Shown piece after piece: positions 45,815-57,213 of a stretch of DNA of 64,000 nucleotides (the stretch's first letter is position 1; every line of letters begins with the position of its first letter). The notes below the pieces were generated by a model that saw nothing but the letters and a program-made list of their open reading frames with translations, searched no databases and was not told the origin of the DNA. The DNA is taken from contig NC_087067.1 in the NCBI RefSeq assembly GCF_963678635.1, forward strand, positions 5,002,647-5,066,646. Reading direction: 5' to 3'. Origin of the DNA: Symsagittifera roscoffensis. Taxonomy: Eukaryota > Xenacoelomorpha > Acoela > Convolutidae. A program made the position numbers and the translations under genes.

Positions 45815-48800
45815 GAATTAAGCAGCAATGATGCAGCCCACAATATCAAGCAAAAAGTAAACAAGCAACACAAACCCTAAAAACATATTAAGCGTAGACG
45901 AGGGGAAGTTATAAGTTATAACTGGACTCGATGACAACACTTGCTCACATTTTATGCTATCAATTTGACAGGATATGGGTAAACAGAGTTCAATTTTGGG
46001 TTTAAAAGCGCCTAAGCTTTGTTGTTGAAAAAGGTATAGTCTGGGTATAAGAAATAACTTTCATCCAGGTCTGTTTTTTAGTAGTTTTCTAGCATATTTT
46101 ATACACAAAAGCATTGCAAGCTAGCAGAAAAGAAATAAAAGGAGAGTCACTAAAACCAAAAAAAAAAGAATAAAAAGGAAAAATGACTAAAATTTTGGCT
46201 CTATATGAGAATTAAAAAAAGTAAATTGTGCGACAACTAGGCCGACAAACCTTAAGAACATTCCCGTAGAACCAAAAACAAAATTGTTGTGATGAAAAAG
46301 TTTGAATTTTAATTGTATTCCAGGACTTTTAGCACTAATTGCGTTCTATAAAAGGTATGTTTCCTAAAAACAAATCCAAATAGATCATCAGGCCGATAAA
46401 ATAGAAGCCGAATTTTTTTGCGCAGAATAAACTTTTTAAGCGAGAAAAAAAGAAGAAATTATACGAACCCAAGCACAGTAAAAATACCAATTGCAGCAGT
46501 GATTCAAAACGCTAAAAATAACTGAGAAGAAAACTGCCTACATAAGAAAACACATTTCTTAGACATGGCAATTAAGCGGACAAAACATAAGAATTGAATA
46601 ATCGTCAAAAAATTTTTTGAAACGGCTATATTCCGTTTGAACAAAAACAGGACTTGATCAGATTTCAACATAGAACTTCGACGTTCTAGGCGTATTCATT
46701 ATAAACCAAGATGTTATATGATTCAAGTGATTCTGTTGAAAAAGTGATTAACCAGAAAAATATGACTAAATAACAATTTGATATCGCTTGCGATTAGCTG
46801 GTTATTTTACATTGTATGATTTTTTGTGGTTGTTCAAATCGTTGAATTGATCAGCAATAGTCTTTCTTGTTGCCACGATATAATATCTGACTACCAGTGG
46901 TCCTAACGTAAAAACACTGGTAAAAATTATTTCCCAAGTTTTTGCAAGGGTGGTGTGATGTAAATGGAAAAGTGTTGAATTTCGTTAGATCGGCCGTTGC
47001 TTTCCGTTTGTGACAGACGACATTTTAAATCTCATTGCAGCCGAGACTGTTTCAATCTGTAGGTTTTTTTGCGTTCTGGTTGGTAGTTCGTAGCGTTGGT
47101 TTAGTGCTAGGTTGCGTCTCTTTCAGCGGTTCCTGAGCTGAACGTTGTTAGAACTTCAGGGAAGAGTAATTTAGCATAGTTGACTACTGATTAACATAGT
47201 AGCGGAGTTTGGATTGAGTCAGTTGTTGAGTTATGTTTTTCTTTTTCAGAGAGCACAACCTTTTCTTCTGAGTTTTGACGGAAGATCGGCTCAGTTTTCA
47301 GACTCGACAAGCTTTGTGTACTATCTAAGTTTTCGGTTTGAAATAATTGAGCTAGAAAAATTTACAATCATCGTCATCTGACAGCGATGTACTATTTTGA
47401 GATCCCCCTTTGTACTATTTTGAGATATCCATTTTTGGTGACGGACCATAAAATTTTTCTAAAAGCGCCCTTGGCGCCAATATATTTTAATTTTGAGGGG
47501 GGGGGGGGGGGGGGAGAGCTCGCGCCGAAAAAACGCGATTTTTTCGTAAAAATTTTCCAAAAAGTGCCTAAAAACGCCTTTTTTGACCTTTTTTTTCAAA
47601 ATTTTGCCTGCGGCGTTGAAATTTTTGCCAAAACAGTGTCTTTGTAGTGCTTTAAGAGAGCTCAATAAATCAATTCGGTCGACCTAAAAAAAAAAGGTCG
47701 ACCTAACTTTTTTTTGAAATTATACCCACACCCCCCCCCCCCCCCCCTCGGGAAAATCCTAGATCCGCGCCTGTTCAGAGGGATTTGCATGTGGGTTCTA
47801 AGTTTTTGTTCTTCTTCTCTCAGCAATGATTCTTGAAAGAGAAAATCAGCGATTTTTTTACTTGTAACAACTAACTATTCAGATCTGCCCTACATGTTTT
47901 GCTTGTGTTGGTGAGATGCCCAACTATTGAAATTAACGTTTCTGGACATTTTTAAGTGCTCTGTGTGCTCTTTTTGCAGTGCTCTTTACTGTTATTTGTC
48001 GTATATTTTATGGTTTTAGGAAAATGTGATATTTCGGTTTTTGAATATCTTTTATTTCGACAATGTGGTCTTAAGTTTAAAAGCGTTTAAGCATTGAAGA
48101 AGGTATTTAGGATTTTATATGGCTCCATCATTCGTGATTTTTTTTCAATTTTTAAAATCGATGAACCCATTTGACTTTTAATGCCAAGTCAACATAGTGG
48201 TGCAGAAGTAGCTTGCACTTCAAAAATGAAAAAAAATTTCGCATGGGGTTTGACGGAGTTTCTGTTTATCTTTGTTGCTTTTTTTTGTGTTTGTACATGG
48301 GTGTGTTTGGTAAATTTTCCTGATTTTTGCGCAGCAATTCCGACAACACAAGTGCATTAATAGGTGCCAGTGGAAAAATTAGGTGATGCTAGCGAAGATT
48401 ATCAGAAAGTTCGATATTCACTACAAACAAATACCCAACTTGCGAGTTTGTGGCTGCGGATAAAACAGTTTTCCACGTTGAACGTGTCATTTAGCTCCAC
48501 AGATTCGTTGTTTTTTTCCGATTCAGAACGTTTTATTCTATGCTGTTCTATCGTAATAGTTTTTAGCGTCAACCATAAACATACTAGTCTCTGGTTGACT
48601 TTTGTCGTAGTTCTGAAGCGCCGGGCATTGGCTTTACTGTGGCAACAGTCGAAAATGTTTCACGGTGAAATATAATAAAAAATTAATCCCTAAAAAACTA
48701 ACAAAAACTAATCCATTAAAATGACAGATTTAAATTATCCTTTTTTCCTCATAGCACCTTTTTAATCATTGAATGGTAATTTGAACTAATAGCTCTATTG

Positions 48801-48901
48801 TAATCTAACCTCATCTGATAATTTAAAACCACCGCCAATTATAAGCTCGAACACCACTTTTGAAAGTTGCAGTTTCTAAAAAACTGATAATAAAAAAGAA
48901 A
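45815..48901. other. Non-coding DNA between the lectin gene and the copia element
   Basis: No convincing gene. It contains a run of 18 G at 47497-47514 and a run of 17 C at 47731-47747 in opposite orientation, flanked by GC-richer sequence (AGCTCGCGCC and GATCCGCGCCTG), which suggests the ends of a small degraded mobile element. A 103-codon frame at 48364-48675 has no recognisable domain. Confidence 0.5.
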
Positions 48902-48906
48902 CTTTT

Positions 48907-49100
48907 TCTTAGGGTCCATAAATTGAAATAGCAGCGAAAGATTTAATTGAATGAATTAGTTTCCCATTTTTAGTATCAAGAGATTAAAGATCATGACTTC
49001 AGAGATTATTCACATCGGTATGAACGAATTATTACTTCAGATGAAAGTCAATTGGTTTTAATTAGACAGTGTGCTAAATATATATAATGCACAGTTGAAA
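48907..49100 (-). repeat. 3' LTR of the copia element
   Basis: 194 bp, identical to the copy at 53247-53440. On the element strand it starts TTTCAACTGTGC and ends CCCTAAGA, so it lacks the usual TG...CA ends. A TATATATA-type box is near its start. Confidence 0.93.
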
Positions 49101-49107
49101 CCCCCAC

Positions 49108-50499
49108 TCAATTGGCGAACATCTGAAGCCCAAAACGTTTGCACTTTGTCTTGCCCAAATTCTTAGTGAGAATATCAGCCACCATATTGTCAGTCCCAAT
49201 ATAGTTCAAATCCAACTGTTTCTTTTGAATTAAGTCCCTGATGAAATGTAGATGAATAGCAAAATGTTTTACGACTCCCTTGTTAACGTCGTTTTTCACA
49301 AGAGAAATACATGCTTGGTTGTCCACAAACATTTTGAAATCAATTAAATCGAGTTTGATTTCGATCAGTAAATTCAACAGGAATAATCCTTCATTACAGG
49401 CTAACGAAAGAGCTGTAGCCTCTGATTCAGCTGTAGATTTTGCAACAGTAGTTTGGAGTTTGCTAGCCCACGATATTGCACCGCTGTTTTCAAACAGGAA
49501 AAAGCAATATCCACTAGTACTGCGTCTAGTGTCACTGTCACCTCCCCAATCAGAATCAGAATAGCCATACAAGATTGGCGTAGCAGTACATCGTCTGTAG
49601 ATAAGTTTATACGATCTAGTTCCTTTCAAATATCGTAGAACTCGTTTTGCAGCAATCCAGTGTACTTCAGTAGGGTCGTTCACATATCTACTCAAGCAAT
49701 GAGCGATGAATGAAATATCAGGCCTTGTAGTAATTGACAAGTAACTTAGACTGCCGATAAGTCCTCTATAATCTTTGTCGTTTGCTAATTTCACCTCATT
49801 TGGTAGCCGTTTACAAAGTTTTAAACCATCAGCTGCAGGTGTAGACACTGGTTTACACTCAATCAAACCAAATTTTGACAGTAGCTTGTCAATATACGCT
49901 TCCTGAGAAATTTCTAACCCATCCCCACAAAAGTTGAATTTCATCCCCAAAAACCAATAAAGTTTTGCTGTTTCGCTGATTTTGAATTGACTAGATATTT
50001 GTTGTTCAAATGATATAAACTTGTTAGCATCATTGCAAGCGTAAATTATATCATCCACCCAAATGCATACGTATTCCAAAACATCTTTTGAAATTCTCAT
50101 GAAAAGACAGGGATCACTTTTTGACGCTGTAAAATCTATTGACTTAAGGAACATCTGTAAGGTATAGTACCAATTTCTTCCTGACTGCTTTAATCCATAA
50201 ATAGATTTATTTAGCTTACAAACAAGTTGATTACCCCCACTGTCTTTCTGCTCAAAACCTTCAGGTTGTTGCAGGAAGACATTCTCTTCCAAATTAGCGT
50301 TTAGATAGGCTGTTTTTACGTCCCATTGTCTTACATCAAAACCCTTAGCTGTTGAAATTGCTAAAATAAGTCGTAATGTTGTCATTTTTACTGTAGGACA
50401 AAAGGTTTCCTTGAAATCAACGCCTTTGATTTGATTGTAGCCTTTAGCCACATATCTTGCCTTGTATCTTGAAATTCCCCCCTCATTATTGTATTTCAA
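49108..50499 (-). pseudogene. pol: copia reverse transcriptase and RNase H part of the polyprotein
   Basis: 463 codons starting at a TTG, with no ATG, because it is the continuation of the upstream frame. Motifs: RYKARYVAKGYNQIKGVDF, WDVKTAYLNANLEENVFLQQPEGF, LNKSIYGLKQSGRNWY, the catalytic VDDIIYA, LGSLSYLSITTRPDISF, and RNase H from YGYSDSDWGGDSDTRRSTSG through KSTAESEATALSL to VDNQACISL. All are typical and complete. The only defect is at the junction: conserved residues just upstream of the TTG read in this phase back to a GGGGG (50516-50520), where the phase switches. Confidence 0.93.
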
Positions 50500-53039
50500 A
50501 GTAAAATGCCACCTTCCCCCAAAATAGTTTGATCCGTTTGTGGAACTAATTCCCAGACATTATTGTTGATCAGAGAATTATATTCATCCTGCATTGCTTT
50601 TTTCCAATTGGGGTTAGAAAGTGCATCGTTAGCATTTTTTGGCAAATTATCAACATAAAAAGTTGCATCAGCTAGCCAACACTCATCAAAAATTGTCTCA
50701 TTTCTAAAAAATGAAATCTCAGGCGCATTTAATTGTTTGATCCGTTCGCTGCGGCGTAATTGATCATTTTCAAGGTTTCCGCCATTAACATTATCCGCAG
50801 AATTTTTCTCAGAAATCTCAGAATAGTTTTCAACGCTTATTTCCAATTCCCGTCCAGAATCATTTTCATCGTCATTTTTGAAAGGAAAAACTTTTTCATC
50901 AAAAGTAACATTTCTACTCTCCAAAAATTCAAAGTTTCCATCAAGCTCAGTTCCTACTATATAACATTTACTGTTCAGACTATATCCAAGCAGAAATCCT
51001 TTCACGGCCCTTGAATCAATTTTTTTCATGTTTACTTTTTCGACAAACATATATGCAGCACAACCAAAAAATTTTACGTGTTTCAAATCAGGTTTGCTTT
51101 GGAAAAATTTTTCGTATGGGGTTACCCCAATTGCAGAATGATAAACTCGGTTTTTCAAGTAGAAAGCTGTCTTCAATGCAAAAGACCAAAATTTCTTTTC
51201 CATGCTGGCAGTTTGTAAAAGACATCTAGTTATTGCCATTACACTACCCCAAGTTCGCTCTATTTTACCATTTTCCTCTGGTGTATAAGGCGCAGAAAAT
51301 TCAGTTCTTATGGCATTATCAAGACAAAACTGTTTAAACTTTCCAAATTTGAACTCTTTTGGATTATCACTAGCTATTGTTTTTGGTTTACCATAATCCG
51401 CTATGAACTGTTTGAGCATCTGAGTGCTATCACTTTTATTTTTCAATAAGTAAACCGCAGAAAATCTTGTGTAGGAATCAATAAAACCTATTGCGTACTT
51501 AAAATTGTCTACAGATATCGTATCAATTGGTCCCAAAATATCCGTATGAACAATTTCTAGTTTTTCTGTAGCTCTAGTCCCCCAAACTTTTGGTATCGCT
51601 TTCCGCTTAGCTTTTTCAGTTTGACAATCAACACAGTTATTATGTTTCTTTTGGCTAAATTTAACTCCCTCCGTTAGATTTTCTAATTTCTTGATGTCAT
51701 CAAAATTATTATGACCAAGCCGTTTATGCCAAATTTCTATGTCCGAAACAACCATTGCAACATTTTCCACAGAGTGTTCATTTGCCAGTTCAATTTTCAT
51801 TTTGAAAAGATCTCGTTGATTTTGAAGCAAAATTTCAGAACTATCTGGTAAAATTATTCTGGGACAAACATCATCAAACATTACATCAGCTTTATTTCTG
51901 TTAAGTTTAGATACAGAAACTAAATTTGCCGTATACGTAGGTACAAACAGAGTATCTTTCAGTTCTATAGTTATCAATCGACCATCACTTGTTTGAACTT
52001 TAAACGTTACTTTTCCCTTTCCCACAATTTTTGAATTACTTCCATTTGCACAGCCAACATTTCCATTAATATTCGTATCAAGTTCCGTAAAAAATTCGCG
52101 TGTTTTAAACATATGCGCAGAGCAACCGCTATCAATCAAGCAAAATTTGTCGGAATTTACGCCAAAATCATTGTCATTAGAATGAAAACTGAAAAAGTCG
52201 ACAGTGTTTTCATTTTCTGAAGTAAAATGGCTTTTGTTTTGTTGATTTTTTGATGTAAACTGTTTTTGATGGCTGCTATTTGAATGGTTATTTTGGGTAT
52301 TTTTCCTACAATCTCTAGCAAAATGTCCCATTTGATTGCAATTGTAGCATTTTATGTCTTTCTTGCAATCCTGTTTTCTATGACCTTGCTTTCCGCAACT
52401 GTAGCATTTAATAGTTTTATTACTAAAAAACGTTTCATTTGTTGAATTTTTCTGCAAAAAAGTCTTGCTTGTTTCGGCAAAATTTGACAAATCTCTTTTA
52501 ATCTCGTCCAAGCTTTTTGCATCTTTCGAAAAATTCACCACAGTTGTAAAATTATCAAATTCTTTTGGTAGTCCTTTTAAAAGCATTGCAATCATCATTT
52601 TTTCAGAAATACCCTCTCCCGCTTCTTGTAGATTCATTTGCAAATTTTCCGATCTAAGTATGTAGTCCTTAATCGATTCGCTCGCCTCTAATTTCAAATT
52701 AGAAATTTCATTTAACATTCTTTGAACACGTGGTCGTTCCGTACTTTTAAAGTAGCTTTGCAGCCGATTCCATGCCGCTGAACCATCTGGTTTATCGCGT
52801 TTTATTAGCATTACAGACTTTCGATCAAGGCATTGTATTAATTCACACCACAATTGTTCGTTTCTATCATTAACATTAGTCTCATTTTCACTACTTCCTG
52901 GAACATCTGTTCCCTTCAACGTTTTCTTTAAATTCAAAAGAACTATACGAGCTTCAAATTGCTCAGCAAAATACTCCCAATCATTTTCATTTCCCGAAAA
53001 AGTCAATTTTTCCAATCTTGTTTGAATACTTCGTGCCAT
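50496..53039 (-). CDS. gag-pol: copia Gag-protease-integrase part of the polyprotein (847 codons)
   Basis: ATG at 53039 follows the short leader. Order: copia-type Gag (residues about 1-190), two zinc knuckles CYSCGKQGHRKQDC and CYNCNQMGHFARDC (about 212-250), protease with CLIDSGCSAHMF (about 300), the pre-integrase HHCC domain (WHKRLGHNNFDDIKKL... CVDCQTEKAK), and the integrase core with the first Asp in EIVHTDILGPI, the second in IASDNPKEFKF, and Glu in PEENGKIERTWG. It ends in the linker to RT (LSNPNWKKAMQDEYNSLINN NVWELV) and stops at 50496 after the frame break. The second catalytic block has SDNPKEF where SDNGxEF is usual. Confidence 0.93.
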   Translation of the reverse strand: MARSIQTRLEKLTFSGNENDWEYFAEQFEARIVLLNLKKTLKGTDVPGSSENETNVNDRNEQLWCELIQCLDRKSVMLIKRDKPDGSAAWNRLQSYFKSTERPRVQRMLNEISNLKLEASESIKDYILRSENLQMNLQEAGEGISEKMMIAMLLKGLPKEFDNFTTVVNFSKDAKSLDEIKRDLSNFAETSKTFLQKNSTNETFFSNKTIKCYSCGKQGHRKQDCKKDIKCYNCNQMGHFARDCRKNTQNNHSNSSHQKQFTSKNQQNKSHFTSENENTVDFFSFHSNDNDFGVNSDKFCLIDSGCSAHMFKTREFFTELDTNINGNVGCANGSNSKIVGKGKVTFKVQTSDGRLITIELKDTLFVPTYTANLVSVSKLNRNKADVMFDDVCPRIILPDSSEILLQNQRDLFKMKIELANEHSVENVAMVVSDIEIWHKRLGHNNFDDIKKLENLTEGVKFSQKKHNNCVDCQTEKAKRKAIPKVWGTRATEKLEIVHTDILGPIDTISVDNFKYAIGFIDSYTRFSAVYLLKNKSDSTQMLKQFIADYGKPKTIASDNPKEFKFGKFKQFCLDNAIRTEFSAPYTPEENGKIERTWGSVMAITRCLLQTASMEKKFWSFALKTAFYLKNRVYHSAIGVTPYEKFFQSKPDLKHVKFFGCAAYMFVEKVNMKKIDSRAVKGFLLGYSLNSKCYIVGTELDGNFEFLESRNVTFDEKVFPFKNDDENDSGRELEISVENYSEISEKNSADNVNGGNLENDQLRRSERIKQLNAPEISFFRNETIFDECWLADATFYVDNLPKNANDALSNPNWKKAMQDEYNSLINNNVWELVPQTDQTILGEGGILL

Positions 53040-53246
53040 GGTTAAATGTCACTTCAAATTTCGAATTGTAAAACTTCTCTTTCAAAACTTCTCTTTTCTT
53101 TCAAAACTTCTATTTTCAAAGTTGTAATTCATACAACCAATTCTTTTCTTTCTCTTGAAATCCTATTCATACAAACCACCGTAGAATTTTACTCTCTGAT
53201 GCTGTCAGGCGTAGAGTCTCAATTCTTCACGAAATCTCCCATAACC

Positions 53247-53440
53247 TCTTAGGGTCCATAAATTGAAATAGCAGCGAAAGATTTAATTGAATGAATTAGT
53301 TTCCCATTTTTAGTATCAAGAGATTAAAGATCATGACTTCAGAGATTATTCACATCGGTATGAACGAATTATTACTTCAGATGAAAGTCAATTGGTTTTA
53401 ATTAGACAGTGTGCTAAATATATATAATGCACAGTTGAAA
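53247..53440 (-). repeat. 5' LTR of the copia element
   Basis: Identical to 48907-49100. It is flanked on the inner side by the candidate primer-binding word and on the outer side by the CTTTT duplication. Confidence 0.93.
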
Positions 53441-53699
53441 CTTTTCGAAGAAAGTCATTTTAACATGCCGGAATCAACAACAAAACATTTTTTCAGATAT
53501 ATGTAATTTATGGGACGGCTGATTTTTAACGGCTTCGTCGTCGGAAAAAGTTTTTCATCCTGCTCGAACTATACTTTCCAGCAACTCTTCAATCCTCTCG
53601 AACTGTGGTCTTCAACCTTCTTGTTTTCCTTCACATGAAACTTTTTGGGCCACTTTCGAATTTTTGTTTGGTAAACTTTGGGCTATTCAAAGATTTGCG

Positions 53700-54460
53700 A
53701 GCTATGGAAGAATTGTTCAAATCTTTATCGTGATTTCAATTTATCGTGATTTCAACTTCTGGCGTGTTTCGATAAGTTGAAATTGTTTTGGAAAGTGCTT
53801 TTGTACTCCTCAAGTGATAGACTTTCTCTCAGTAGTCTTTTGGCGATTTTAACTGCAATTTCGGCGCGCCTGTTGGAGTGCGGGTTGCCAACAGACGTTT
53901 TCCTGTGATGTTTATAGCAACTCCTGCAGGTGTCGCTTGTTTTTGCGATATCTTTTGTCATTCCTGGCCGGAAGGAAAACTGACTCTTCTGCTCTGAGGG
54001 TCTTCCTGGTTACACCTTGGTGTGCACTGTGTAGCAGTCGTAAGACGGTTGTTGAAGTGACTTTGGGTTGACAGTACGCCCTCTGACAAACAGGCCGTCA
54101 TCGTTTACGCTCAAGTAACTGCGGTGCTTCCAAGGGGTTAGAATATCATCTGTTTGGTCCACTGGGGCTGTTTTATCAGCAATCTGATGAATAAATGTTC
54201 TGATAGTCGAATCTTTTGCGGAAGCGTCATTGATTTTGGGAGCATCGAGTGGACCTTCGCTGTCTTTAATCTCGCGCAGTGACTAATCCCACGTTCCGTA
54301 GTTGTCGTTGATTGACAGATATGAAAGCGAGCGTGTTCCCAAGCGTCGCGTTTTCTTTGAGATCATCAGTACCATATCTTGATAAGGAGTCTGGTTCTCC
54401 GTGCTAGCGGCCTGGTATTTTGACCAGTTTGAACTTCCACGATAGCGTTTTGTCTTTAAG
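53700..54460 (-). pseudogene. Element E (Ty3/gypsy), left remnant: RNase H end and integrase start
   Basis: Reading across phases on the - strand: RLKDKTLSWKFKLVKIPG (end of RNase H), LVTA, a spacer with YLSVNDDGLFVRGR, the zinc-binding TSDTCRSCYKHH and the core word NRRAEIAVKIAKRLL. The frames are broken by several stops. The first of these words continues exactly where E is interrupted at 61250 (HIAR), with CCTAG on both sides of the inserted element G. The integrase catalytic core is largely missing. The sequence peters out near the copia insertion. Confidence 0.75.
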
Positions 54461-54465
54461 CCTAG

Positions 54466-54774
54466 TGACATTTGCCAAAATTTTAAGGACAAAACTTGGT
54501 TGTTCGTAATAGTGAGTTGATAAATTAGTTGTTTAGATACTTGGTTCCAATTTAATATTTATTAGTCAAGCTCCGACTAAGAGGAAACATAGAATAAGAT
54601 TCAGAATAAATTTACATCTAGCAACCGATGTATCAAAACAACAGAGTGACCACGCACAGCGTAACACTCAATATAGGGCAAGCCAGTGACCTTGAACACA
54701 ACTGGTAGTGAAATCAGCAGCATAGCTGCAAAAAGGCAATGAGTAAGCAAGGTACCGAAGGTCACCTCATGACA
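54466..54774 (-). repeat. 3' LTR of element G
   Basis: 309 bp, TGTCATGAGG...AATGTCA on the element strand. It is preceded by the polypurine tract CGCGGGGAA and has AATAAA near its middle. About 120 bp of its start are repeated at 61123-61244. Confidence 0.9.
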
Positions 54775-54887
54775 TTCCCCGCGGAAAGGAAAATTTTTGA
54801 AATAGAAATCAAAAATTTTGTAATCAACAAACTGCACCCAGATAAAGTTTTGCAAAAGTTTTGGATAGTTTGATAGATAAACGATAG

Positions 54888-56075
54888 TCAATTTTCATCT
54901 CGAGTTTTATTGATCAATGAGGAGCATGACGCCTCCGGCGGAACCAGTTGAGGTCTGTCCCGAATAAGCGGTCTTCTAGGTGAATGCGAGGACGGTAAAA
55001 TGCTCTGAGAGGGTAAGTCACAAGCCTCCTCCCCCAATAATGTATCCTCTTCCACAATTTTACCGGAGTGCCGTAAAGGATCCCCAAAGAATTTCGTAGC
55101 CTTCTTGCTACGTGATGAGGTCCTGACAGCTTCCGAGTCATCCACTACAGGCTGAGCGGGGAGAGAATAAGAAGGATATGACAAGTGTGATTCTGAAGGT
55201 ACATGTTGTGCAGGTTGAACAAAACCCTCGGAAGAGACATCAGTGGGTGACAAAAACTCAGATCGGGCATTCACTACTGTAGGATTAACAGACTGTGTGA
55301 TAGGCGTGGAAGAGACAATAGTATCCATTGTAGACTGGTTCGGAGTAAAAGTCGAGTCAGCAAACATTAAAGGCGGCAAACCTCACTGTTGTCTTAGTCG
55401 CATCTCCACTGGGGTAGGTTCCCGAACCACCTGCAGAGTATTCGGACCAGATGAGCCCTCACTAGACGACTCGGCCGTGAGATCCACCACCATTGGCTGT
55501 GATACGCTAGGGTCATCCGGGCGTTTCTCTAACAGAGTTGGTTGAGAGGAGCGAGTAACTGGCCTTTTCCCCACACTACGTGAAGTCGGTCCTGGTGTTT
55601 GGAGGCGATCACCTAATGTGCTTTGAGTTGCTGAAACATTATTACGGAAGTTGGGCTTAAGAATAACTTGGTTTTTACGATAAACTTTTCCTTTGTCAGT
55701 AACATAATTGTGATCGGTAATGTGAGTAATCTTGAGTTTTGCAGGCTTAAAAAGAGGTTTGCCGTCCTGGCGATCTATAACTTTCCTAAATACTCTAACA
55801 CGGCTAGGATCGGATAATAGAAGGGTTTCCAATTTTATTTGTTTTTGACAGGTGTCGGGTTTGCAGAGTCGGTAAACGACGGGAACTAGCCTGAGCCCCT
55901 GGGGGCGTAGTACCTGATCGATCCTCCGCAAAACAGAGTGTTTTGCGGGTAAGGCCTGTTTTGAGCGAATGAGCCAAATCTGAGTGACGACTCGACAACT
56001 CTTGAAAGACTCGTTTGCCCCCATCCGGCGGAAGGTTTCTCTTATATTGTGTCCATTTATTGGCCGCCCGAGCAA
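54888..56075 (-). pseudogene. pol: Element G: Pol C-terminal tail (in-frame TGA)
   Basis: One phase, stopped once at 55383-55385 (TGA). It encodes the integrase C-terminal domain (KLKITHITDHNYVTDKGKVY) and a long Ser/Thr/Pro-rich tail ending with RTSSRSKKATKFFGDPLRH, a word common at the end of Ty3-type Pol. It overlaps the upstream integrase frame (55804-56799) because of a frameshift near 55860. Confidence 0.75.
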
Positions 56076-56905
56076 GATCAGCTAGCGCTTTGTAAGGCTC
56101 ACTCTCAGCAACATTACCCTGCAGAGAAAACATGGGTTTGAATCGTGGGGCCATTGGAGGGCTGGCACTTCCTCTTGGCACCACCTTGGCACGATCCCGA
56201 CTGTAGTCCTGGCTAGTAATTTGATCCGGCGTTAAGAGGTTGCGCTCAAGTCTTTGTGCTGAAGTATCAGAATTAACGACATTATGAAAAGCCTGTGACC
56301 ATTCAGTATTATGCTTACGTCCAAAATGCAACTCAAAATGCGACTTCTTAAGTATAGAATGATTACTCTTGCGAATGTCTTCAATTATCCGATGGAGTAT
56401 CTGTTTAAAATTATCAAAGTTAGGATCAAGTTTCGCCGTGCCCAATTTGCGTTTTATAGTCTGTATCATACGTTCAACTAGACCAGAACCTCTATGATCT
56501 CCAACGGGTGAAATGATATGTTTAATACCTCTAATAGAACAAAATTTTTGTACTAAATTGTTTTTAAACCCAGAGCCATGATCAGTCCTGATATAATGAG
56601 GTAAGCCATGAATACGGATGTAAGATTCAAGGAATTTAGTAACCTTCTTAGCCCCAGTAGTTTTCGTAAGAAGAACGGAAGGAAATTTCGAGAACCGATC
56701 AATAGCTACTAAAAGGAATATCTTCGCACCTTTGACATACAATACAGGACCAGCAAAATCTAACTGTAGTTCCTGATTTGGCCCCGTTAAATTAGGCAAG
56801 GGTTGAGCGGTATGAAAAGTTTTAACAGGCTTAAGGTTCTTACCATAAAACGTGCTTTCGCGGCATTTCTCACCAGTTTTGACACTCTGTCAGTTTAAAA
56901 ACGGC
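55804..56905 (-). pseudogene. pol: Element G: integrase catalytic core
   Basis: DDE triad visible: Asp in LQLDFAGPVLYVKG, Asp in YIRTDHGSGFKNN, Glu in GSGLVERMIQTIKRKL. The preceding stretch (GKNLKPVKTF) leads in from the zinc-binding domain but contains a TGA at 56890-56892. The phase is lost near 55860 at the C-terminal end. Confidence 0.85.
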
Positions 56906-56907
56906 CA

Positions 56908-57195
56908 TCAAATGTACTCTGAGGCTGACATCATGGCCTCTTGTCCGGGATGAGACCGATGAAGACGAGCGAGGACAGCTTGTCTCAAAGCTTCAGGGAT
57001 TGCCAACTTGTTGTCAATTATCACACAATTAATGACGACCGCTGCCTTGGGCCAGAATTGAGCCATGTAGGCCCCGAGTTTGTTGAAGTTGGTAACATAC
57101 TTAGTGATAATGGCCCGTTTCATCGGGCCCAGGAAACGATCTTCCTCCATGAGCTCTGCTAAAAAATCGGCGTCGAACAAACCTGGTAGTCCCAC
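56908..57195 (-). pseudogene. pol: Element G: integrase zinc-binding region
   Basis: Contains the LRQAVLARLHRSHPGQEAMM word, the H-x-H half of the integrase HHCC domain. It is interrupted by TGA at 56908-56910, just before WPF. Upstream it has GLPGLFDADFLAELMEED and FNKLGAYMAQFW, typical of the spacer between RNase H and integrase in this lineage. Confidence 0.75.
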
Positions 57196-57213
57196 AATAT
57201 CTTTCTTGGACTT

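Larger units (their letters stand above)
48907..53440 (-). mobile_element. Young Ty1/copia retrotransposon
   Basis: Two LTRs (48907-49100 and 53247-53440, 194 bp each) are identical by eye. They are flanked by the 5-bp duplication CTTTT (48902-48906 and 53441-53445). The order gag, protease, integrase, RT, RNase H is that of copia. Next to the 5' LTR is the word GGTTATGGG (53238-53246 on the complement), resembling the anticodon-region primer site used by Drosophila copia (initiator Met tRNA). Before the 3' LTR is a polypurine tract GAGTGGGGG (49101-49109). The only coding break I see is one frameshift at a G5 run. Confidence 0.95.

Noticed and set aside
47387-47665. Frames across the poly-G region on both strands
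   Set aside because: Driven by homopolymer Gly/Pro runs; no domain.
48364-48675. 103-codon frame left of copia
   Set aside because: No start context, no homology recognised, composition like surrounding DNA. It could be a remnant of E's 3' end, but I found no motif to support this.
50496-50520. Programmed frameshift in copia
   Set aside because: Copia elements use one long frame and the break lies in the RT lead-in, far from the gag-protease junction; an indel in G5 is simpler.
54601-54891. Conserved protein word shared with the end of the frame at 61116-61940
   Set aside because: It is the LTR of element G read through; similarity is DNA-level duplication, not a protein domain.
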